Below are positions 57,607 to 64,000 of a DNA stretch of 64,000 nt, in pieces (positions within the stretch are counted from its first letter, which is position 1; every line of letters begins with the position of its first letter). The notes below the pieces were generated by a model. The model was not told the DNA's origin. It saw only the letters and a program-made list of their open reading frames with translations, and made no database searches. Source of the DNA: a virus. Position numbers and translations under genes: made by a program. The stretch lies in the IMG/VR virus record IMGVR_UViG_3300020213_000023, positions 31,046 through 95,045 of that record; one strand, written 5' to 3'.

Positions 57607-59403
57607 GTGGCGACTCTCGGCGAACACATGGTTGACGCGATCCTACCCGCGGAGTATCGCGGCCGTGGAACGCTCACGAAGCAGCGCCTCAACGAGATCC
57701 TCGTCGATATCGCGAAGAAACACCCCGACAAATATCCGGACATCGTCACCAAGCTCAAGCGGCTCGGCGACGAATGCGCGACACTTGAGGGCATTTCCGT
57801 AGGGCTCGACGACATCGCGCCGCACTACGAAACACGCGATGCGATCGTTTCGCCGTTCCACGCGCAGTTCAACAAAGCGCAACCGCATGAACGGGAGAAG
57901 ATTCTCCTCGACGCACAGAACGCGGTCCTCGGCCACACCAAGAACAACTCCGGCACGATGGGTGAGATGGTGCGGTCGGGCGGTCGCGGCAACGCTGCGC
58001 AGCTCATGCGCATCATTGGTGCGCCTATCCTCGCGCGAGACGAACGTGATCGTATCGTCCCGTGGTTCATTCCCCGTTCTTACGCCGAAGGGTTGAAGCC
58101 GTCCGACGCGTGGGTCGCCGGCAACGAAGCGCGTATAAACGCGATCAAGTCGAACATCTCCGTCGTCGAACCGGGTGACCTCGCCAAGATCCTCGTCAAC
58201 AACATGGGCGACAAGCTCATCTCGATGCCTGACTGCAAGACGTCCAACGGCGTCGCCATGAGCGCACGGGATGCACACGCGGTCGATCGCTATCTCGCAA
58301 AGCCCGTGAATGGCGTTACAGCCGGCACGTTGCTGACCCCCCAGACGCTTCAGCACCTGGGCGAGGCGATGCTCATCGTTCGATCGCCTATGACGTGTGA
58401 AGCACCGCACGGCATCTGCCAGCGCTGCCAAGGCTTGTCATCGACCGGACACGTACACTCTATCGGCACGAACGTTGGCATGCGTGCGGCGCAGGCATTG
58501 TCCGAACCTCTTACCCAGTTTTCACTCAATGCCAAACACGGCGGGCGTATCACGACCACCGACGACCACGTGAAGCGACCCGAAGGTATCAAGGGCGTGC
58601 GCCAGGTCCTCGAGGTCCCCGAGTCGTTTCTCCACAAAGCGACACTCGCGGACCACGCGGGAACAGTGGCTCGCATAGAGCCCGCACCCCAAGGCGGAAA
58701 CTACGTCTGGGTCGATCAGACCCGTCACTACGTACCGCCGGACCTGCGCGTCACGGTCACCAACGGCAAGCACGTGGAAGCGGGCGATACGCTTTCGAAT
58801 GGCGTGCCCAAACCTGACGAGATCGTGAAGCACAAAGGGCTCGGAGAGGGGCGGCGGTACCTCGTCGATACGCTTCACGACGTCTACAAGAGGTCTGGTG
58901 CGGACATCGACCGACGCCATATCGAAACCCTGGCGCGTTCGGTGCTCAATCACGTGTCGATCGAAGACCCAGGGGAAGACGACGCCCATGGGTTCATCAA
59001 GGGCGATATCGTCAACTACAATCGTTTCTCTGCCGCGTTGGCGTTGCATCAAAAGCAACTGCCTGTCGACGATGCAATCGGCGAAACACTCGCAGCGAAT
59101 ACGCTGCACTTTACGGCGGGAACTCACCTGACAGGTTCCGTGCGCGACACGCTCGTTAAGCACGGGATAAAGACGGTGGCGGTTGCGCAGAACGGGCCTC
59201 GGGCCGTTCCGATCATGCGCGCAGCGTCCCGCACGCCGTTGTTGAATCCAGACTGGATGGCGCGTCTGGGCCACCGATACCTCAAGCAGTCTCTGCTTGA
59301 AGGCGCGTGGCGGGGCGATGTAAGTGATACACACGGACCCCACCCGGTCCCGGCGTACGCTGCGGGAACCGAATTCGGCGAAGGATCGGAAGGGCACTAC
59401 TGA
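57607..59403 (+). CDS. RNA polymerase beta-prime C-terminal half
   Basis: 598 residues from GTG 57607. After a short N-terminus it matches the second half of bacterial beta-prime. A Cys cluster TCEAPHGICQRC (~262-274) corresponds to the second zinc-binding domain. LSEPLTQFSLNAKHGG (~297-312) corresponds to the bridge-helix/trigger-loop region (SIGEPGTQLTMRTFHTGG in bacteria). The end (RTPLLNPDWMARLGHRYLKQ) resembles the final assembly segment. It must pair with the fused beta/beta-prime protein to form the active site. It overlaps the next start by one base (TGATG). Confidence 0.88.
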   Translation: MATLGEHMVDAILPAEYRGRGTLTKQRLNEILVDIAKKHPDKYPDIVTKLKRLGDECATLEGISVGLDDIAPHYETRDAIVSPFHAQFNKAQPHEREKILLDAQNAVLGHTKNNSGTMGEMVRSGGRGNAAQLMRIIGAPILARDERDRIVPWFIPRSYAEGLKPSDAWVAGNEARINAIKSNISVVEPGDLAKILVNNMGDKLISMPDCKTSNGVAMSARDAHAVDRYLAKPVNGVTAGTLLTPQTLQHLGEAMLIVRSPMTCEAPHGICQRCQGLSSTGHVHSIGTNVGMRAAQALSEPLTQFSLNAKHGGRITTTDDHVKRPEGIKGVRQVLEVPESFLHKATLADHAGTVARIEPAPQGGNYVWVDQTRHYVPPDLRVTVTNGKHVEAGDTLSNGVPKPDEIVKHKGLGEGRRYLVDTLHDVYKRSGADIDRRHIETLARSVLNHVSIEDPGEDDAHGFIKGDIVNYNRFSAALALHQKQLPVDDAIGETLAANTLHFTAGTHLTGSVRDTLVKHGIKTVAVAQNGPRAVPIMRAASRTPLLNPDWMARLGHRYLKQSLLEGAWRGDVSDTHGPHPVPAYAAGTEFGEGSEGHY

Positions 59404-59954
59404 TGTTGGAAGACGCCTACCGCGCCGGCATGAAAGAAGCGTGTGACCGCTTCGGTATCAAAGAAGCGATGCCTGTGGGCGTTACTAACTTTGGCCGTCG
59501 CGCATGGAACGCAGCGTCAACCATTCCTCAGGTTTTGTTCGGCAACCCCATCAAAGCGTATCGCGAGGGGATGGGCACCTTCCGCCGCGGTGGTGTCATG
59601 GACCCGGTGGCTGCGTTCTGGCCTTCCGTAGCTAAGGGTCCCGCCGGTGAGCGATTGCCGCAGGCGCTGGGATGGCTCAGTCGAGCAGAAACCGCTACGT
59701 CTGGGTATGGCGTCTACAAAGCGATGAAGGGCGAGGGCGGCGACCCCAACGAAGGTCGTTTGTCCAACACCCTCAGCGCACTTGGGAGCGCTGCCGGCCT
59801 GGGCTTCGGTTTTCCCACCGTAGGAGCCCTCGGCGCGCCTCTTGTTGCACGCGCAGGGGCTTCCCTTGGTAAAGGGGTAGGTCGCGTATTTGGCAGCACA
59901 CCAGAACCACAGCAACTCGACCCGTTGATGTACGGGCAAGGGGTTTACCAGTGA
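59403..59954 (+). CDS. small protein with shared N-terminal motif (copy 3)
   Basis: 183 residues from ATG 59403. The motif is AYRAGMKEACDRFGIKEA. The remainder is Gly/Ala-rich with hydrophobic segments (LSALGSAAGLGFGFPTVGAL and GAPLVARAGASLGKGV), which could be membrane-interacting. It is coupled to the beta-prime C-terminal gene and overlaps the next by four bases (GTGA). Function unknown. Confidence 0.7.
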   Translation: MLEDAYRAGMKEACDRFGIKEAMPVGVTNFGRRAWNAASTIPQVLFGNPIKAYREGMGTFRRGGVMDPVAAFWPSVAKGPAGERLPQALGWLSRAETATSGYGVYKAMKGEGGDPNEGRLSNTLSALGSAAGLGFGFPTVGALGAPLVARAGASLGKGVGRVFGSTPEPQQLDPLMYGQGVYQ

Positions 59955-60178
59955 CCCTCAAGAAATCGTATGACGAGGGCGTCAGGACGGCGCTCAATCA
60001 TTTTTGTGTTCGAGATGTAAAAATCGCGAACATGATTAGGGGTGCGGCGGGGTATAACCCAACGCTCAACCCTGCACAGTCTTCGGCAACCGCTATGCCG
60101 TCTGTAATGCCGAAGCCTGCGACACCCCCGACTGCACCGGTCGCAAGTGGCGCTAGTAAGGCAAACGTCCTCGGTTGA
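59951..60178 (+). CDS. small protein with shared N-terminal motif (copy 4)
   Basis: 75 residues from GTG 59951. The motif is SYDEGVRTALNHFCVRDV. The rest is Asn/Pro/Ala-rich and disordered. Its stop is inside the terminator hairpin, so it is the last gene of this unit. Function unknown. Confidence 0.65.
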   Translation: MTLKKSYDEGVRTALNHFCVRDVKIANMIRGAAGYNPTLNPAQSSATAMPSVMPKPATPPTAPVASGASKANVLG

Positions 60179-60197
60179 TTTGTGTAACCGAGGGTTT
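60169..60197 (+). terminator. terminator after the fourth motif gene
   Basis: CCTCGGTT (60169-60176) pairs with AACCGAGG (60186-60193) over a nine-base loop, then GTTTT. The stop codon TGA 60176-60178 overlaps the stem. Confidence 0.75.
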
Positions 60198-60202
60198 TGG
60201 CC

Positions 60203-60208
60203 TACCAT
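60203..60208 (+). promoter_or_regulatory. extended -10 TTGGCC-TACCAT before the gene at 60255
   Basis: TACCAT follows TTGGCC directly after the terminator U-tract. This predicts a ~40-base leader containing GAGGAG (60241-60246) before ATG 60255, so this unit is translated from a normal ribosome site. Confidence 0.5.
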
Positions 60209-60254
60209 TTTGCAGCTAAACAACCGCTTTCAGACGACTCGAGGAGACGACAAC

Positions 60255-61526
60255 ATGTTCAAGAACGCATACGTTCGAGGCGTCACAAACGCGCTGATCC
60301 AAAGCGGTCATGTTGCGTTTCCCGACGAGGATTCCGCGGCCAAGATCGCGGACTTCATTGGCGATCGTGCGGATTTCGATCCGCACAACATGACACGCGA
60401 AGTCGCGTTGAAGATCGCCAACGCCGTCATCGAAGCATCGGAACACCTCGTCGCGAAGGGCTACAAGGCCGCCGCGGTCACGATGAAGGTTGCTTCCGTC
60501 GAGGACCTCGGCAAGCTCGCCCATGCCCACGTCATCCACTTGATGGAGAAGGCCGCTGAAGGCTCGACCATCGAGGGCGGTGACAAGGGCAACGCGGAGT
60601 CGAACTCCGCTGAGGGCAAGATGGACGCGTCGCAGCGTCCGCCTGGCTACGCCGAGAACTCGCTCGGCAGCTCTGCCGTCGATACCCGCCCGGGTGCCGT
60701 AGGCAAGGAGCAGCCGCAACCCAACGCGCCGTCGGAGTCGCCGTCAGGGTCGAACTCGATCACGGATGCCTCGAAGGCGGCCTCGCTCGGCGCGCTGATC
60801 AAGAAGGTCGCTGAAGGCACGACGATCCTGGGCGGCGACAAGGGCAACACGGAGCCGACCACAGCAGAGGGCAAGATGGACGCAGCGATGCGTCCGCCCG
60901 GCTACGCCGTCCTGCCCGGCCAGGGCGACCTCGGCGAGCTGATGAACCAGGTCAGCAGCAACGCGGTTGTTGGCCGCGAGACCCCGCATCCGAACGCGCC
61001 CTCCGAGTCGCCGTCGGGTTCGAACTCGCTCACAGAGCACTCGTCCAAGGCGGCAGCCGAGGACCCGTTCGTCGCTGTCTTCAAGAATACCGCGACCGAG
61101 ATCGTTCGGTACCTCCCGGCCTCTCTGGATGACTACGCGAAGATCGCCCACGTTCGTGCCTGTATGGGCCTGTCGATGAACGAGAAGGCGCACTATCTCG
61201 TCGGCCTCCAAAAGGAGGCAGCGGACAAGACCGCGGCGAAGGCGCGGGCTGCCGCACCGTCCTACCAAGGCTACGACGGCCGTAACGCGAACCAGCGCAA
61301 GGTCGCGGAGATGCCGGCATTCATCCAAGAGAAGATCGACGCCCGGAAGGAAGAGGGCGGCGAGAAGAAGGACGATGACAAGGCGTCCGGCGGCTTCCCG
61401 TTCGCCAAGAAGGATGACGAGAAGAAGGACGAGAAGAGCGAGGACAAGAAGGACGAGGACAAGAAGGAAGCGTCCCTCGCTGCTCACTTCCGTCGTATCT
61501 CGGCCTCGATCAACTCGGCTGCGTAA
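60255..61526 (+). CDS. Lys-rich protein with internal duplication and shared N-terminal motif (copy 5)
   Basis: 423 residues from ATG 60255 (GAGGAG upstream, which decides the start). The N-terminus has a diverged motif (AYVRGVTNALIQSG). Residues ~99-266 contain two copies of a ~75-80 residue unit with EGGDKGN or LGGDKGN, AEGKMDA, RPPGYA and PNAPSESPSGSNS. A helical region follows, then a Lys/Asp/Glu-rich segment (KKDDEKKDEKSEDKKDEDKK), then a short end. It may be a scaffold or internal head protein by composition and place, but this is inference. Confidence 0.7.
   Translation: MFKNAYVRGVTNALIQSGHVAFPDEDSAAKIADFIGDRADFDPHNMTREVALKIANAVIEASEHLVAKGYKAAAVTMKVASVEDLGKLAHAHVIHLMEKAAEGSTIEGGDKGNAESNSAEGKMDASQRPPGYAENSLGSSAVDTRPGAVGKEQPQPNAPSESPSGSNSITDASKAASLGALIKKVAEGTTILGGDKGNTEPTTAEGKMDAAMRPPGYAVLPGQGDLGELMNQVSSNAVVGRETPHPNAPSESPSGSNSLTEHSSKAAAEDPFVAVFKNTATEIVRYLPASLDDYAKIAHVRACMGLSMNEKAHYLVGLQKEAADKTAAKARAAAPSYQGYDGRNANQRKVAEMPAFIQEKIDARKEEGGEKKDDDKASGGFPFAKKDDEKKDEKSEDKKDEDKKEASLAAHFRRISASINSAA
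60549..61053 (+). repeat. two diverged tandem copies inside the gene at 60255
   Basis: Copies lie at about 60549-60780 and 60804-61053. The shared peptides GGDKGN, AEGKMDA, RPPGYA and PNAPSESPSGSNS occur in the same order in both. Boundaries are approximate. Confidence 0.8.
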
Positions 61527-61551
61527 ACGTACTGGCCAGGAGGCCGCTTCA

Positions 61552-61728
61552 ATGCTTAGCCGTCGAGCCCGTCTCGCGGGCGTTCAAATCATTGAAGCGG
61601 CCCTCTCTAAAACCGCGTTTGTCTCCGTGCCAACTCTGGCATCGTTGAAGGCAAAGAAGACCCGGGAACTCGACTCGCTTCCCACGGCGAGCGCTGAGGT
61701 CCCTAAAGTCGTTTCTACGCCCCTCTGA
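61552..61728 (+). CDS. small protein with diverged N-terminal motif (copy 6)
   Basis: 58 residues from ATG 61552, preceded by CCAGGAGG eight bases upstream. The N-terminus ARLAGVQIIEAALSK is a weak form of the shared motif. The rest is short and polar (KAKKTRELDSLPTASAEVPK). It lies between the duplicated protein and the large open-ended protein. Function unknown. Confidence 0.6.
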   Translation: MLSRRARLAGVQIIEAALSKTAFVSVPTLASLKAKKTRELDSLPTASAEVPKVVSTPL

Positions 61729-61741
61729 AAAGGCGATCCAA

Positions 61742-64000
61742 ATGCCGAGCATGAGCCCCAAGACACAGCAGTTCCAGACGGCAGCAGGAGCCGGCGTCGA
61801 CCAGGCAACTCAGCTGTTCGAGCAGGGCTTCTCGCAAATGGCCTACAACGTCCTGATGTCAAGACTGCCGGACATCGTACAGGACGTAGTGACGTTCAAA
61901 ATTATCGACACCGACGCAGATCGCGGCGTGGGTGTTGGTGCGTTCGTGGTCATGCGGAACGACAATCCGCTCTACATCCCTGTGGTGATGACCGACAACA
62001 ACATCAAGCCCCTCGAGCTGGTCTACCACAAGACCCTCAACATCTTCCTCCCGCTGTCGAGTCAGTGGCTCGGAGAGTTGGACAAAACTTCGCTCACGTC
62101 GATGGGCAAGGGCGTCAAGACACCCGAGACTCTCTACACCGACGTCGACATTCGTAACGTCGTGGTGCCGCCCATGACCGGACGCTTTTCGTACGCCGCG
62201 TGGGCGCCGGTGATTCTTGCAGACGTCGCTAAGGTTCTCGACAAGGACACAATCGAAAAGGTGGCTGCAGAGCCTTCTCTGGTCCTGATCGACTTCCTCA
62301 CCAAGGCACCCAATCGCGTCAAGTCTGCATTTGCGCGCATGCTCCAGAAGAACACTAAAACGCTCAAGACCGCCGCACGTATTTACGGCGTGAAAGCGTT
62401 GACCGAAGCACTTCGGCACAACGTTGAGAAGACGGCAGCCAAGCAACTCTACGGCGGCGCCTTGTGGATTGCCGACAAAGACACAAAGCCGACTGAGTTC
62501 AAGCGTATCTTCGGCGAGAACGCGGCCGAGGCGTACTCGGGCGTTCGCCTCAAGGGCTACGCCGCCAAGGACAGCCGCACGCACCGCAACATGGCGGTGC
62601 AGGAGCAGACGCACGAGACCTGGACCGAGCCCAACCAGCCCGGCGTCTATGTTCTCTTTGGTGTCGACGGAACGGAGAAGCCCGCGCTTATCGTGCCGAA
62701 CCCGATCGATCTGTTCCACACAAGCGAGTACGACCGTCACGACATGGCGCGAGGTCACTCGCACGCCAACGGGCGTCGCAAGTACACCGGAAGCGACAAG
62801 TACCTCGCGGTGTTCCCCAACGGGGACTACCTTCAAACCGGGGCATTGGCCGGACGGCAATCGAGTATCGACGAGATCTCTGGCAGCACGCTGTACCGCA
62901 ACGTGTTCGGGGAGGCGGCAGGCGAGCCGCGTCAGGGCAAGGGCGTGTTCATCCGCCAGCGCGGAGCTTCTATCCAGGCAACGTGTCCCCTCGAAATCAA
63001 GTCGATGTCGACAGGGTCCGATGGCGTCCGTCGCATGGTGGTGTCGGGTCTGTTTGGCTACCGCGAAAAGACTCTCGTTACACAGCCGGGCAGTGCACTC
63101 GGTCAAATCACCACGCCCCGCGACGCGGGCGTGGCGTATCTTCCCAATGATTTCGTATGGGTTCCTCTCAAGGAATCTCTCGATTCGAGGTCATTCTTCC
63201 GGGACGTGCAAGACTTGGCGCGAGACGCCTATCACGCACTTGCGTCGGTCGGAGCCAAGAAGATTGCCGTCAAGAACGCAGGGCATGGAATGTTCTCGAT
63301 CAACGGAGCGCTGTCGCTCGAGCGCGTCCCCGCACTAAAAAAACTGGCGACCGACTACGTGCTTCCTGTCGAAGTCGTCGAACAGCTCCTCGAGAAGGCT
63401 GCGACTGACCGCCGCGTCGACGTATGGATCACCTCTGGTGAGACGCTGGCAAAAGCCCAGATGAAGTTGGGCTGGCCGCACAAGAAGGAAAAGGACGACG
63501 GCGGCGACAGCGAAAAGAAGGAGACCGCCAAGAAGAAGCCCGAAGGCGGTGGGGGTGAAGCTCCTCCGCAGGACCCGGGGATGGACCCGAGCATGGACCC
63601 GTCGATGGGCGGAGATCCGTCGATGGGCATGGCGCCGCCGGCTCCGCCGCCTCCGTCTCCCACCGACATGGCAGCAGCGGAGATGGACCAGCACATCCAA
63701 CAGGAGATGCAGAAACTCGTCGAGAAGCAGCAAATGCTGCAGGCACTCACCATGCGCGCCAACGAGATCGCAGGAGGCGCTCCGATGATGCCGACGGTGC
63801 AAAACCAGATGATGGGCGCACCTCCTCCATCAGCGAACCTGGCGACCGGACAACCGACGCCAGGCGGTAGCATGGGCGGCATGGACCCGATGGCGGGCGG
63901 CGGCATGGGTGGCGACCCGTCGATGATGGCGGCTCCCGGAGGCGCATTGCCACAAGACATGGGTGGCATGGATCCCGCCATGGGTGGCGATCCGTCAATG
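61742..64000 (+). CDS. large virion-like protein, partial at right edge
   Basis: 753 residues are visible from ATG 61742 and no stop occurs before the window ends. The N-terminus is MPSMSPKTQQFQTAAGAGVD, followed by a long alpha/beta part (GVGAFVVMRNDNPLYIPVVM, GRFSYAAWAPVILADV, and VLFGVDGTEKPALIVPNPI). From ~585 the chain becomes Lys/Glu-rich. It then turns into Met/Pro/Gly repeats such as GMDPSMDPSMGGDPSMG. The composition of the tail resembles the N-terminus of the gene at 96. It is probably a major virion or head-associated protein. No family recognised. An Arg/His-rich minus frame of 415 codons across it is a shadow. Confidence 0.75.
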   Translation, partial: MPSMSPKTQQFQTAAGAGVDQATQLFEQGFSQMAYNVLMSRLPDIVQDVVTFKIIDTDADRGVGVGAFVVMRNDNPLYIPVVMTDNNIKPLELVYHKTLNIFLPLSSQWLGELDKTSLTSMGKGVKTPETLYTDVDIRNVVVPPMTGRFSYAAWAPVILADVAKVLDKDTIEKVAAEPSLVLIDFLTKAPNRVKSAFARMLQKNTKTLKTAARIYGVKALTEALRHNVEKTAAKQLYGGALWIADKDTKPTEFKRIFGENAAEAYSGVRLKGYAAKDSRTHRNMAVQEQTHETWTEPNQPGVYVLFGVDGTEKPALIVPNPIDLFHTSEYDRHDMARGHSHANGRRKYTGSDKYLAVFPNGDYLQTGALAGRQSSIDEISGSTLYRNVFGEAAGEPRQGKGVFIRQRGASIQATCPLEIKSMSTGSDGVRRMVVSGLFGYREKTLVTQPGSALGQITTPRDAGVAYLPNDFVWVPLKESLDSRSFFRDVQDLARDAYHALASVGAKKIAVKNAGHGMFSINGALSLERVPALKKLATDYVLPVEVVEQLLEKAATDRRVDVWITSGETLAKAQMKLGWPHKKEKDDGGDSEKKETAKKKPEGGGGEAPPQDPGMDPSMDPSMGGDPSMGMAPPAPPPPSPTDMAAAEMDQHIQQEMQKLVEKQQMLQALTMRANEIAGGAPMMPTVQNQMMGAPPPSANLATGQPTPGGSMGGMDPMAGGGMGGDPSMMAAPGGALPQDMGGMDPAMGGDPSM

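Noticed and set aside
61859-63106. 415-codon minus-strand open frame
   Set aside because: It is antisense to the open (+) frame 61742-64000, which has a plausible protein sequence. The minus product is Arg/His/Leu-rich without any motif.
1-64000. tRNA genes, insertion sequences, integrase or lysogeny genes
   Set aside because: All inter-gene gaps are short (at most ~120 bases). No tRNA-like cloverleaf, transposase or integrase motif was seen by eye. A tRNA scan was not possible here.

Overview
This window looks like part of a large, virulent tailed-phage genome (jumbo-type). It carries a contractile-tail and baseplate module, a portal, a large terminase, a UDG-DNA polymerase I fusion, a primase-helicase, a class II ribonucleotide reductase, two sigma-like factors and a phage-encoded multisubunit RNA polymerase. 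There is no integrase, repressor, tRNA or insertion sequence. Genes are tightly packed with many 1-4 nt stop/start overlaps, and no gene-free stretch exceeds about 120 bases. The host cannot be named from the sequence. Shine-Dalgarno sites are of the AGGAGG type, so it is bacterial.

Layout. 1-19383 (+) is a virion module: a tape-measure-like protein with an internal triple repeat, tail proteins, a tail hub with an inserted lytic transglycosylase, a sigma-like factor, an M23 peptidase, a gp25-like wedge protein, a baseplate J protein, wedge or fibre proteins and a beta-helix tailspike. 19380-22834 (-) holds two small genes, the B12-dependent ribonucleotide reductase and a RuvC-like resolvase. 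22863-24233 (+) holds two probable virion genes. 24281-31082 is mostly (-): small zinc-finger and hypothetical genes, a DUF932-like protein, and a VWA/metallopeptidase-like protein and a MoxR-type AAA+ ATPase that flank two (+) genes. 31094-32752 (+) is the large terminase. 32749-49720 is mostly (-) replication and recombination: DnaQ-like exonuclease, UDG-DNA polymerase, primase-helicase, two Cas4-like nucleases, a Cys-cluster protein that may bind ssDNA, ParB and an SNF2 helicase, with one (+) sigma gene at 42863. 49838-64000 (+) holds the portal, RNA polymerase and head-associated genes, and the last gene runs off the window.

Three observations stand out. (1) The RNA polymerase is arranged as a complete beta fused to the N-terminal half of beta-prime (1596 aa), two small genes, then the C-terminal half of beta-prime (598 aa). 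The beta part carries an extra alpha/beta-like insert. (2) Six small or medium proteins around the polymerase genes begin with the same 18-20 residue motif, roughly [AS]-Y-x-x-G-V-x-x-A-L-x-R-F-G. (3) Genes that start transcription units often have a TANNNT element exactly six bases before the start codon and no Shine-Dalgarno site, which suggests leaderless mRNAs. Genes inside operons have ordinary Shine-Dalgarno sites at that position.

Together the genes supply nucleotides, replicate and recombine the DNA, transcribe it with a phage polymerase and phage sigma factors, and build a contractile particle with two predicted peptidoglycan-cleaving activities and a tailspike. All functions are inferred from sequence reading alone. 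No database search was run.
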